Assembly (NCBI GenBank): GCA_944384815.1
Contig: CALWUW010000015.1
Span: 25,208-89,207 of the forward strand
Reading direction: 5' to 3'
Origin: an uncultured Clostridia bacterium
GTDB taxonomy: Bacteria > Bacillota > Clostridia > Oscillospirales > Acutalibacteraceae
DNA length: 64,000 nucleotides
Shown: positions 51,284 through 59,500 of the stretch, piece after piece
Layout of the letters: each line of letters starts with the position of its first letter
Numbering within the stretch: position 1 is the stretch's first letter
Notes under the pieces: generated by a model
The model's database searches: none
Told to the model about the DNA's origin: nothing
Seen by the model: only the letters and a program-made list of their open reading frames with translations
Position numbers and translations under genes: made by a program

Positions 51284-53191
51284 ATGAAACGGTTTTTTAG
51301 CAGAACAGCATCGGCTTTGCTGTCCGTTTTACTGCTTATTTCTGTTTTTGCCGTAAACGTATCCGCCGAAGGGGGAGCATCCGGAGCCGCCGGAACCTTT
51401 ACTTTGGTGGGCGATACAGCGCATGGCGATTCGGGGCACACGGCCTATTCCGTGTGGCTTCAGGATGTTCCCTTTACCATTGAGGAAGGGGATACTGCCC
51501 TGGAGGTATTCAAAGAGATCCTGACGGAGAACGGGTATGCGTATGAAGGAGATCCGTATATTTCCGCCATTACCACTCCCGGCGGTTGCCGGTTGGCTTC
51601 CGGAACTAACGGAAGCGCCAGTGGCTGGATGTACTACGTCAACGGAGAGATGGCCAGCGTAGGAGCGGACCAATATGTGCTGCAGGCTGGCGATCAGCTT
51701 CTCTGGATGTATGTGGATAATTGGGCGGACGATTCCCGTGTGGAAGGCGACCAGGTGGTAGCCGATACGGACGTGGTTCTTCCCTCCTACACATCTTCCT
51801 GGAATAGCTTCCGGGGAAATGAAAACAACATTGCCGTTTATCAGGGAAACACCCCTCTTACCCAGGATCAGGCACAGAAAGCCTGGAGTTTTGCTTTGAA
51901 ACAGCCTTCTGAGTGGAGCAAAAATGTTTCCGATCCTATTTTTGTAAACGGCAATATGTATGTGGCCGTAGGCAGCGAATTGCTGGTGCTGGATGCGAAA
52001 GGAAATTGCCTGAAACGGGTTCCTTTGGCGGCTTCCATCGAATTTACCTGCCGCCCTGTTTATGGGGACGGCCGGATCTTGGTGCCGCTGCCTGGAGGAC
52101 GGGTGCAGGCGCTGGCAGCAGATACGCTGCAGACCCTTTGGGTAACGGAAGAATTGCCGCTGTATACAGCGGCCGGAGGCACGGAGTATACCCATCAAAC
52201 CATGGCCAGCCTGACGTATAAGGATGGCTATGTGTATTTAGGTACAGCTTGCGCAGACTTTGTGACCAGTTATGGTGGAACATACCTGTGCATCGAGGCT
52301 TCTACGGGGACCACCGTATGGAAGTATGAGAATACCCAGGCCGGTTACTATTGGGGTGGCGCTGTATGTGTAGGCGATGCGCTGGTATTTGCCGGGGATG
52401 ATGGAAAATTGGTTTCCCTGAATGCGAAAACCGGAGCCAAGATCGCGGAGCTGGATTTGGGCGCCGGATGCCGTTCTACCACTGTATATGAAGGCGGAAA
52501 CGTGTATGTGACCACGCTGGACGGCGCTGTGCATAAGGTAGCCATGCAGGCAGACGGTTCCTTCGGAGCCCATGCCCAGGCCTCCTTTGGCGCATACAGC
52601 ACCTGTACTCCCGCTGTGTACGGCGGAAAGATCTATGTAGGCGGCTCGGATGCCAATTATAAGGGCGTTTTTGCTATTTTGGACAGCGAAAGCCTTAAAG
52701 TTCTTCAGAGTTATGAAGCTCCTGCGGACGTAAAATCGGCGCCGCTGGTGGCTGTTCAGGAAGACGGAACCGTGGCTGCCTATTTCACCAGCAATACAAG
52801 ACCCGGCGCTTTGTATGCAGTGGAAGCGGGTAAAGAAGGCGTAAGCGTAGTCTTTACGCCGGAAGAGGCGCTGCAGAATTACTGCATGGCCAGCGTGTCC
52901 GCAGGACCTGACGGAACGTTGTATTACACCAACGATTCCGGCTCCCTGTTTGCTATCTCTATGGTAGAAGAAGAGCCGGAAAGCAGTTCTTCCGGTTCCG
53001 GCACGGAGTCTTCTTCCTCTTCTCAGTCCTCTGAATCCGGTTCTTCCGGCACAGGATCTGAATCTTCCTCTCAAAACGGAGAGAATTTCCCCACAGGTGA
53101 GTCTTCCTGGTCTATGGCCGCATTTGTGCTGTTGACTGTTTCTCTGGCCGGCGGCTTGCTTTGCCTGAGAAAATCGGAAAAAACGGCGTGA
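51284..53191 (+). CDS. Secreted DUF4430 (transcobalamin-like) plus PQQ-type beta-propeller protein with sortase-like anchor
   Basis: A 635-residue surface protein. Residues 1-28 are a signal peptide (cut near VSA-EG). Residues about 40-135 match DUF4430, the domain shared with the C-terminal half of transcobalamin/intrinsic factor (SVWLQDVPFTIEEGDTALEVFKEIL, ASGWMYYVNGE). Residues about 150-560 form a PQQ-like beta-propeller of repeated GNMYVAVGSELLVLDA-type blades. A Ser/Gly/Glu linker (about 565-605) precedes FPTGE, a hydrophobic helix and LRKSEK, the layout of a sortase-anchored protein with LPxTG replaced by FPTGE. The cobalamin riboswitch directly upstream means repression by B12, so capture of corrinoids at the cell wall is the natural inference. 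No transporter gene is adjacent. Confidence 0.85.
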   Translation: MKRFFSRTASALLSVLLLISVFAVNVSAEGGASGAAGTFTLVGDTAHGDSGHTAYSVWLQDVPFTIEEGDTALEVFKEILTENGYAYEGDPYISAITTPGGCRLASGTNGSASGWMYYVNGEMASVGADQYVLQAGDQLLWMYVDNWADDSRVEGDQVVADTDVVLPSYTSSWNSFRGNENNIAVYQGNTPLTQDQAQKAWSFALKQPSEWSKNVSDPIFVNGNMYVAVGSELLVLDAKGNCLKRVPLAASIEFTCRPVYGDGRILVPLPGGRVQALAADTLQTLWVTEELPLYTAAGGTEYTHQTMASLTYKDGYVYLGTACADFVTSYGGTYLCIEASTGTTVWKYENTQAGYYWGGAVCVGDALVFAGDDGKLVSLNAKTGAKIAELDLGAGCRSTTVYEGGNVYVTTLDGAVHKVAMQADGSFGAHAQASFGAYSTCTPAVYGGKIYVGGSDANYKGVFAILDSESLKVLQSYEAPADVKSAPLVAVQEDGTVAAYFTSNTRPGALYAVEAGKEGVSVVFTPEEALQNYCMASVSAGPDGTLYYTNDSGSLFAISMVEEEPESSSSGSGTESSSSSQSSESGSSGTGSESSSQNGENFPTGESSWSMAAFVLLTVSLAGGLLCLRKSEKTA

Positions 53192-53238
53192 TCCCGGGAA
53201 GATCCTTTAGGAAGACAAAATAAAGCTTTGTAAATGAC

Positions 53239-53277
53239 AAAAACGCTTTGCCCCATAAAAGGCGGCAAAGCGTTTTT
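53239..53277 (+). terminator. Intrinsic terminator of the riboswitch-controlled gene
   Basis: A 14-bp perfect stem (53239-53252 with 53264-53277) ending in TTTTT, symmetric enough to work on both strands. Confidence 0.88.
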
Positions 53278-53393
53278 GTCTGCAGCTACGGTTCCGAAAG
53301 GAAAGCTTGCCATTTCCCGTGAGAAACGGTATACTTTAAAGGCGCCAGAGAGGCCAGCAGGAAAATCAAAGCCCTAGGAAAAGAGGAAAAGCA

Positions 53394-53873
53394 ATGCATA
53401 AAATACGCCAGTGGTTTGATTGGACTTTTTTAAAATTTGTGCTGATCGGAATCCTTAATACTCTTTTCGGAACGGCTGTAATGTTTTTATTTTACAACGT
53501 TTTTCATCTGAATTATTGGATCTCCTCCGCTTCCAACTATATTTTCGGAAGCATTCTGAGCTTTTTTTTGAACAAACATTTTACCTTTCAAAACCGGGAA
53601 AAAAGCTCCAAAGTGGTTTGGAAGTTTATTCTGAGCATCACCATATGTTATCTTTGCGCGTATGGAGCGGCAAAGCCTTTGGCTCTTTGGATCCTTTCCG
53701 GAGCGCCGCAGAATTTGCAGGAAAATGTGGCCATGTTGGTGGGAATGGGCCTGTTTGTGATTTTAAACTACTTCGGGCAAAGATTTTTTGCTTTTAAGTC
53801 CGCCGCTCCCGCTGCTCCCGCCCCGTCCGGTTCTTCGGAAGAAGATGCTTCACGGAAAAAGGATAGCCAGTGA
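53394..53873 (+). CDS. GtrA-family membrane protein
   Basis: A 159-residue protein with four hydrophobic segments and the GtrA family start WTFLKFVLIGILNTLFGTAVMFLFYNV. The basic loop FFLNKHFTFQNREKSSK and NYFGQRFFAFK are conserved family parts; a Pro/Ala/Ser tail follows. GtrA proteins move bactoprenol-linked sugars across the membrane for surface polysaccharides or teichoic acid decoration. No glycosyltransferase is next to it here. Confidence 0.9.
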   Translation: MHKIRQWFDWTFLKFVLIGILNTLFGTAVMFLFYNVFHLNYWISSASNYIFGSILSFFLNKHFTFQNREKSSKVVWKFILSITICYLCAYGAAKPLALWILSGAPQNLQENVAMLVGMGLFVILNYFGQRFFAFKSAAPAAPAPSGSSEEDASRKKDSQ

Positions 53874-53886
53874 CGATAGCTTCATA

Positions 53887-53982
53887 GTCTTACGGTCTTA
53901 CGGTCTTACAGTCTTACAGTCTTACAGTCCTACAGCCTTATAGCCTCACAGCCCCACAGCCTCACAGTTTCACAGTTTCACA
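53887..53982. repeat. Tandem array of twelve 8-bp units
   Basis: Units in order: GTCTTACG, GTCTTACG, GTCTTACA, GTCTTACA, GTCTTACA, GTCCTACA, GCCTTATA, GCCTCACA, GCCCCACA, GCCTCACA, GTTTCACA, GTTTCACA. The phase holds for 96 bases without an indel, starting 13 bp after the gtrA stop. The degeneration is gradual from one end, as in a growing array. Confidence 0.9.
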
Positions 53983-54091
53983 ACCATAACCCCTGCAAGC
54001 AAGCCCACGGCTCCGCAGACCTTAAAAGCTTACAGGATTCCATAGTCTTTCAATACGCAGTCGGCTAACCAGAAAAAAAGGAGGATTTTGT

Positions 54092-55711
54092 ATGCCGCCT
54101 GATTTTTCCCCTTATCAATATCCGTTTCCCTCCCGCAGAATGGTGCACTATGCTTCCCGAGGGATGGTTTCTTCCACACACCCCGCCGCGTCCAACGCCG
54201 GGCTTTCCATCCTGCACCAGGGAGGCAACGCGGTGGATGCGGCCATTGCCATGGCAGCGGTGCTCACCATTGTAGAGCCGGCAGCCAATGGCTTGGGAAG
54301 CGATAATTTTGCTCTTGTGTGGAGCGGGAACAAGCTTTACGGCATGAATTCTTCCGGGTGTTCTCCTGCCGCTCTTACATATCAGCAACTGACCCGAAAC
54401 GGAGAAACTTCCATTCCGCCTTACGGTTGGCAGGCTGTAACGGTGCCCGGAGCGCCGGCAGGCTGGGCGGAGCTTTCCCGGCGTTTCGGAAAGCTTCCTT
54501 TTTCCAAATTGATGGAACCGGCCATTGATGTGGCGGAAAATGGGCACGCCCTTTCCGCGCATGCGGTTGCCAGCTGGGAAAGAATGTGCGGGATGTATAA
54601 GGAAAAGCTGGGGTCTTTGGCGGATCCCTTCGTGGAGCTTTTCAGCTGCCAGGGTCGGGCCTATCAGCCCGGAGAGATTTACAGAAGCCCCGGCCATGGG
54701 AAAACCCTGCGCCGCATTGGAGAAAGCAATGCCCGGGATTTTTATGAAGGCGAAATCGCGGAAGCCATTTGCCGTTTTGCCAAAGAAACCGGCGGTTATT
54801 TTACCAAAGAGGATTTTGCTTCCTATACCCCCACCTGGGTAGAGCCGCTTCGGGTGAATTACAGAGGCTATGACGTTTGGGAGCTTCCTCCTAACGGGCA
54901 GGGAATTGTGGCGCTGATGGCCCTGAACCTTCTCAAGGGGTATTCCTTTGCCCCCAGTGAATTCGGAACTTCCAGAACGCTGCATTTGCAGCTGGAAGCT
55001 TTGAAGCTGGCCTTTGCGGATGCTGCTCGGTATGTTTCCGATCCCAGCAGCATGCGGGTATCTCCCGAAGATTTGCTGAGCGAAGCCTATGCCGCGGAAA
55101 GGCGGAAGGAGATTTCCAAAACCCAGGCCCGGGATCCTCACCCGGGAACGCCTCCTTCCGGAGGAACCGTGTATTTTGCCGCGGCGGATTGCAGCGGCAC
55201 CATGATCTCCATGATCCAGTCCAACTATATGGGATTTGGGTCCGGCGTTTGTGTGCCGGGATACGGCATTTCCCTGCAGAACCGGGGAGTGAATTTCTCC
55301 CTGGAAGAAGGCCACGCCAACGTGTACGCCCCCGGTAAACGCCCGTATCACACCATTATTCCCGGATTCCTCACCAAGGACGGAGAAGCGGTGGGACCTT
55401 TCGGCGTTATGGGTGGATTTATGCAGCCCCAGGGGCATGTGCAGGTGATTATGAATACATTGGATTTCCATATGAATCCCCAGTCCGCTTTGGATGCTCC
55501 CCGCTTTTGCTGGGAAAAGGGAAAAGCGGCGGCAGTGGAAGGCTTTAACGACGCGGTGATCCAGGATCTCCAGAGAAAAGGGCATCGGCTTCGCATCATT
55601 TCCCCGGGGGATGGCCTTACCGGACGAGGGCAGATCATTTGGCGTACGCCCCATAATACCCTTTGCGGCGGAACGGAACCCAGAGGGGACGGAACCATCT
55701 ATTCCTATTAA
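54092..55711 (+). CDS. Gamma-glutamyltransferase family protein
   Basis: A 539-residue Ntn hydrolase of the GGT family. T359 in PSGGTVYFAAAD is the expected nucleophile exposed by self-cleavage, after which GYGISLQNRG and PGKRPYHTIIPGFL (substrate-binding) follow. The N-terminal half contains AASNAGLSILHQGGNAVDAAIAMAAVLTIVEP, a family signature. No signal peptide is visible, so it should stay in the cytoplasm, unlike periplasmic or secreted GGT. Glutathione or gamma-glutamyl peptides are the classic substrates; intracellular relatives include oxamate and acylase-type enzymes, so the substrate is open. It stands alone between a repeat array and a terminator. Confidence 0.88.
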   Translation: MPPDFSPYQYPFPSRRMVHYASRGMVSSTHPAASNAGLSILHQGGNAVDAAIAMAAVLTIVEPAANGLGSDNFALVWSGNKLYGMNSSGCSPAALTYQQLTRNGETSIPPYGWQAVTVPGAPAGWAELSRRFGKLPFSKLMEPAIDVAENGHALSAHAVASWERMCGMYKEKLGSLADPFVELFSCQGRAYQPGEIYRSPGHGKTLRRIGESNARDFYEGEIAEAICRFAKETGGYFTKEDFASYTPTWVEPLRVNYRGYDVWELPPNGQGIVALMALNLLKGYSFAPSEFGTSRTLHLQLEALKLAFADAARYVSDPSSMRVSPEDLLSEAYAAERRKEISKTQARDPHPGTPPSGGTVYFAAADCSGTMISMIQSNYMGFGSGVCVPGYGISLQNRGVNFSLEEGHANVYAPGKRPYHTIIPGFLTKDGEAVGPFGVMGGFMQPQGHVQVIMNTLDFHMNPQSALDAPRFCWEKGKAAAVEGFNDAVIQDLQRKGHRLRIISPGDGLTGRGQIIWRTPHNTLCGGTEPRGDGTIYSY

Positions 55712-55712
55712 C

Positions 55713-55742
55713 CTGTGGTAAACTGTGTTAAGCTGTGCTGAA
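55713..55742. repeat. Short 10-bp tandem array after the GGT gene
   Basis: CTGTGGTAAA, CTGTGTTAAG, CTGTGCTGAA, starting one base after the stop codon. Confidence 0.6.
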
Positions 55743-55751
55743 CTAGGATTT

Positions 55752-55787
55752 AAAAACCCGGCGTTCTGAAAAGAACGCCGGGTTTTT
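55752..55787. terminator. Bidirectional intrinsic terminator
   Basis: A 16-bp perfect stem (55752-55767 with 55772-55787) with loop GAAA and A/T runs on both sides, between the converging GGT and GH42 genes. Confidence 0.9.
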
Positions 55788-55850
55788 GTGTTAAGTATGA
55801 TTTTCAAAAAGGTTTGAGAAAAAGTTCAGAAAGGTTTCAGAAAGGTTTCC

Positions 55851-57896
55851 TCAGCAGGAACGGAGGATGCGAACGCCGTACCCCTCCATCTGCAAAGCGG
55901 AAAGTGTTTCTCCCGTTTCCACATCTTTCAGTTCCTTGGGAAGGGCCAGGGAAACCGATCCGGCATTGAAATTCTGGAAGAAATAGTATTCCACGCCGGT
56001 TTCCGGGTTTTTCCTGGTGTTCAAAGTCACTTTATGAGGCAATGCAACCGGGAAAGGCTGCAGGGAAAGCTCCCCGATCAGCGCGCCCAGGAAATCCTGG
56101 TAAAAATCCTCTCCCATACGGGCTGCCACATAATAGACCTTTCCTTTGCCAAAGGAATTTACGGTAAGAGCCGGCATTCCGGCATAAAAATCTTCCCCGT
56201 AAGTTCCCAGAGCCTGGGCCGTGGAAAGGTGCACCAGATCGCAAAGGTCCCCGGTGGTATACTCGGTTTTCATTCCCGGCAGAGGCTTCTGCAGCCGCAT
56301 GGTGTTGCTTTCTCCGGGATACAAAGCGTCGATCTCTTCTGCACGAAGGCCGCAAAGCTCCATCATGCCGTCTCCCGGCATACCGCCCAGGAAGCAAAGA
56401 TCGTTCTCATCCACAATGCCGCTCCAATAGGTGGCGACTAAAGTGCCTCCGTTTTCCACAAAGCGGCGGAGCTTTTCGGCGATGCCGCCTCGCAGCATAT
56501 AGAGCATGGGGGCAACCACCAGTTTATAACCGGTGAAATCGCTTTCCATATCCAGCATATCCACATTTACGCCGTTTTGGAAGAAGGGACGGTAAATGGT
56601 CATCAGATCTTCCAAATAGCCCTGGCGGCCGTTGTGCAGACCTTGCATTTCACCAATGGCCCAGCGGTTCTCCATATCGTAGATCATAGCCGCCGGGGAA
56701 GTATAGGTAGTGGCGCAGATTTCGGAGGTGAGCTTTTTCAGCCGCTGGCCCACAGAAGCTACGTCCCGGAATACGCGGGTGTCGCTTTTTCCGTAATGAT
56801 CCACCACAGCGCCGTGGAATTTTTCGAAGCTTCCCCGGCCTTTTCTCCACTGGAAGTAGAGAACGCTGTCCGAGCCATGGGCAACGGCCTGCATGGAAGC
56901 CAGCATGTGCATTCCCGGACGGCGCAGCTTGCACACCAGCTGCCAGTTGGTGGCGCTGGGGGAGGATTCCATCAGGATCCAGGGGCGGCCGGGATGAATA
57001 GAGCGCATCACATCGTGGGTCATGGCGATCCGGGCGGGAACGGTCTCCTCGTTTTCACTGTGCCAAAGAGGGTAGTTATCCCAGGAGATCACATCGCACA
57101 CGTCTTTAAACTTATAGTAATTCAGGCCGTCATAAAGGCCCATCATGTTGGTGGTCACGGGGATATCCGGGTTTTCCTGTTTGAGAGGCTCCACTTCCGC
57201 TTTCATAAAGTCTACTGTCATTTCCGTAGAGAATCGCTTCCAGTCCAAAACCAGGTTGTGGATGCTTTGCTCGCCGTTATCCAAAGGCGGGAAAATCTGG
57301 CTCCAATCCATATAGGTGTGGCTCCAGAAGGAAGACCAGTAAGCCTGGTTCAAAGCTTCCAGCGTGCCGTATTTTTTCTGCAGCCATTTCCGGAAATTTT
57401 CCTGGCAGAGCGGGCAATAGCAGGAGCCGCCGTACTCGTTGGAGATATGCCAGAGGATCACGCCGGGATGGTGTGCAAAACGTTTGGCCAGGGCTGTGTT
57501 GATGCCCCGCACTTTCTCCCGGTAAATGGGGGAGCTGTAGCAGTGATTATGACGGTCGGAAAACAAAATGCGGCGGCCGTCCCGCTCTACCCGCAGTACT
57601 TCCGGGTATTTTTGCGCCATCCAGGCCGGACGTGCGCCGGAAGGCGTAGCCAGAATGGTGTAGATCCCGTTTTCATACAGCCGCTGGATAATGGTTTCCA
57701 GCCAGTCCAGCTGGTAGACGCCTTCTTCCGGTTCCAGCTTGCTCCAGGCGAAAATGCCCAGGGAAAAGGCATTGCATCCGGCTTCTTTCATCAGAGCGAT
57801 GTCCTGTTCCAGAATGTCCGGCCGATCCAGCCATTGATCCGGGTTGTAATCCCCTCCGTGCAGCAGGACGGGAAATTTTGGGGTTGTGTATTGCAT
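55851..57896 (-). CDS. GH42 beta-galactosidase
   Basis: A 681-residue cytosolic enzyme. The acid/base is E154 in WHISNEYGG and the nucleophile E310 in ILMESSPSATNW, both in the TIM barrel (about 10-390). C119, C159, C161 and C164 are the four zinc ligands characteristic of GH42. A trimerisation domain (about 395-600) and a C-terminal beta domain follow. GH42 enzymes cleave galacto-oligosaccharides or lactose. The ATG is preceded by GGAGGAAAG. It is 93 bp downstream of the but gene on the same strand. Confidence 0.95.
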   Translation of the reverse strand: MQYTTPKFPVLLHGGDYNPDQWLDRPDILEQDIALMKEAGCNAFSLGIFAWSKLEPEEGVYQLDWLETIIQRLYENGIYTILATPSGARPAWMAQKYPEVLRVERDGRRILFSDRHNHCYSSPIYREKVRGINTALAKRFAHHPGVILWHISNEYGGSCYCPLCQENFRKWLQKKYGTLEALNQAYWSSFWSHTYMDWSQIFPPLDNGEQSIHNLVLDWKRFSTEMTVDFMKAEVEPLKQENPDIPVTTNMMGLYDGLNYYKFKDVCDVISWDNYPLWHSENEETVPARIAMTHDVMRSIHPGRPWILMESSPSATNWQLVCKLRRPGMHMLASMQAVAHGSDSVLYFQWRKGRGSFEKFHGAVVDHYGKSDTRVFRDVASVGQRLKKLTSEICATTYTSPAAMIYDMENRWAIGEMQGLHNGRQGYLEDLMTIYRPFFQNGVNVDMLDMESDFTGYKLVVAPMLYMLRGGIAEKLRRFVENGGTLVATYWSGIVDENDLCFLGGMPGDGMMELCGLRAEEIDALYPGESNTMRLQKPLPGMKTEYTTGDLCDLVHLSTAQALGTYGEDFYAGMPALTVNSFGKGKVYYVAARMGEDFYQDFLGALIGELSLQPFPVALPHKVTLNTRKNPETGVEYYFFQNFNAGSVSLALPKELKDVETGETLSALQMEGYGVRILRSC

Positions 57897-57989
57897 GTTC
57901 TTTCCTCCTTTTATCTGCGGAAAATTGAAACACCATGGGTAAATGGTGTAAGAAATTGATGGGGAAACTTCTTTCCAAAGCGTTGCAAC

Positions 57990-59327
57990 TCAGCGGTTGG
58001 AGCGCCGCCAGATATGGAAGCTTTCCGCCTGGCGGATCAATTCCTCCCGGAATTGGGGATGAGCTACGGAGATGATGGCTTCCGCTTTTTCCCAGGTGGA
58101 AAGGCCTTTGAGGTTCACCTTTCCGTATTCCGTCACCAGATAATGGATGTTAGCCCGGGTATCCGTTACAATGGAGCCGGGATCCAGAATGGGAAGGATC
58201 CGGGATTTCAGCTCTCCGGTGTGGGTTGTGTAGGTGGAGGAGCAGCAAATGAAGCTCTTTCCACCTTTGGAAAGGTAAGCGCCCAGCACGAAATCCAGCT
58301 GGCCGCCAGCGCCGCTGATGGGTTTTACGCCGGAGGATTCCGCGTTGACCTGGCCGAAAATATCCACGTTTACAGCGTTGTTGATGGAAATGAAGGAATC
58401 AATAGCGGAAATGGTGCGCACGTCGTTGGTGTAATCCACCGGAGCGCTGAGCAAGCCGGGATTGTTGTGCATATAATCGTACAATTTCTGCGTGCCGGCG
58501 CCAAAGGCATAGGTTTGCAGGCCGGTGTCGATATTCTTCCGGGCGCCGGTAATTTTACCTGCCTGGGCAATATCTACAAACGCATCCACATACATTTCCG
58601 TGTGTACGCCCAGATCCTTAAGGTCACTTTGCGCGATCAAAGAGCCCACTGCGTTTGGCATACCGCCGATTCCCAGCTGCAGGCAGGCGCCGTTGGGGAT
58701 TTCCTCTACGATCTGCCGGGCCACCGCGTGATCCACCTCGTTTACGGCGCCGGCTTTCAGCTGGCCGATAGGTGGATTGCTTCCCTCCACAATGGCCGAG
58801 ACCTGGGAAATGTGCACGGCGTGCTCGCCTCTTCCCAGACAAACCGGCATATTGCGGTTTACTTCCACGATCACGGTTTTGCTGGTTTCACACAAAGCCG
58901 CCATGTGGGAAGCGTTGGGGCCGAAATTAAAGTATCCCTCTTCATCCATGGGCGCTACCTGGAACATAGCCACATCCGCCGGGCGAATGTTTTCCCGATA
59001 ATACCGGGGAAGCTCCGAGTAGCGAATGGGGCAGTAGTAGGCAAGCCCCGAAGCGGCTTGTTTGCGGTCCGCGCCGGACATATGCCAGGAATTCCAGACA
59101 AAATGCTCCGCGGGATTTTCAATCTGGAAAACAGCGGGTACCCAAAGTAGCACACCTCCCCGGAGCACTACATCCTCCAGTTCAGGCATCCGCTTTGCCA
59201 GCGCCTGATCCAGGTCCACCGGCGTACCGGTGCACCATCCGTAATCCACCCAGTCTCCGGAACGGATCCTTTTTACAGCTTCTTCCGCAGTGGTTTTCTT
59301 CGCTGCATATTCTTCTATATAACCCAT
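57990..59327 (-). CDS. but: Butyryl-CoA:acetate CoA-transferase
   Basis: A 445-residue enzyme that transfers CoA from butyryl-CoA to acetate, the last step of butyrate formation in most gut butyrate producers. The protein is closely similar to the Roseburia/Faecalibacterium But sequences I know: [76 protein letters not shown] and the ending [10 protein letters not shown]244 in [10 protein letters not shown] is the expected catalytic Glu that carries the CoA thioester. A strong promoter with a Rex-like box lies upstream. The related 4-hydroxybutyrate CoA-transferase is the main alternative, and the long identical blocks favour But. Confidence 0.92.
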   Translation of the reverse strand: MGYIEEYAAKKTTAEEAVKRIRSGDWVDYGWCTGTPVDLDQALAKRMPELEDVVLRGGVLLWVPAVFQIENPAEHFVWNSWHMSGADRKQAASGLAYYCPIRYSELPRYYRENIRPADVAMFQVAPMDEEGYFNFGPNASHMAALCETSKTVIVEVNRNMPVCLGRGEHAVHISQVSAIVEGSNPPIGQLKAGAVNEVDHAVARQIVEEIPNGACLQLGIGGMPNAVGSLIAQSDLKDLGVHTEMYVDAFVDIAQAGKITGARKNIDTGLQTYAFGAGTQKLYDYMHNNPGLLSAPVDYTNDVRTISAIDSFISINNAVNVDIFGQVNAESSGVKPISGAGGQLDFVLGAYLSKGGKSFICCSSTYTTHTGELKSRILPILDPGSIVTDTRANIHYLVTEYGKVNLKGLSTWEKAEAIISVAHPQFREELIRQAESFHIWRRSNR

Positions 59328-59413
59328 ACTCCATTACTCCTTTTCAGCCCGCAGAGAAAGAGATTTTTCCGCTCTGCAAAGGCGACATTTTAATGGCTTC
59401 TTGGCTTGTTTCT

Positions 59414-59442
59414 ATTATAGTATAGGGAAAAGGGAGGGTCAA
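59414..59442 (-). promoter_or_regulatory. Sigma-A promoter of the but gene
   Basis: Minus strand TTGACC (59442-59437), 17-base spacer, TATAAT (59419-59414). Confidence 0.75.
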
Positions 59443-59447
59443 TAAAA

Positions 59448-59465
59448 TTGTTATTTTATTAACAA
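59448..59465. promoter_or_regulatory. Rex-like operator upstream of but
   Basis: TTGTTATTTTATTAACAA matches the Rex consensus TTGTTAA-N4-TTAACAA at 13 of 14 fixed positions. It lies five bases upstream of the -35 of the but promoter. Rex is a redox-sensing repressor that leaves DNA when NADH is high. Confidence 0.65.
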
Positions 59466-59500
59466 TTTAGCTATGTCCATTCAGCTATACCCATTTCTTG

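Noticed and set aside
54065-55807. A 580-codon open frame on the minus strand across the GGT gene
   Set aside because: It lies exactly antisense to the GGT gene, has no family-like sequence or ribosome binding site and runs into the terminator; GC-rich codon structure alone keeps it open.
56577-57959. A 460-codon plus-strand open frame across the GH42 gene
   Set aside because: Antisense shadow of a clearly identified glycosidase with all catalytic and zinc residues present.
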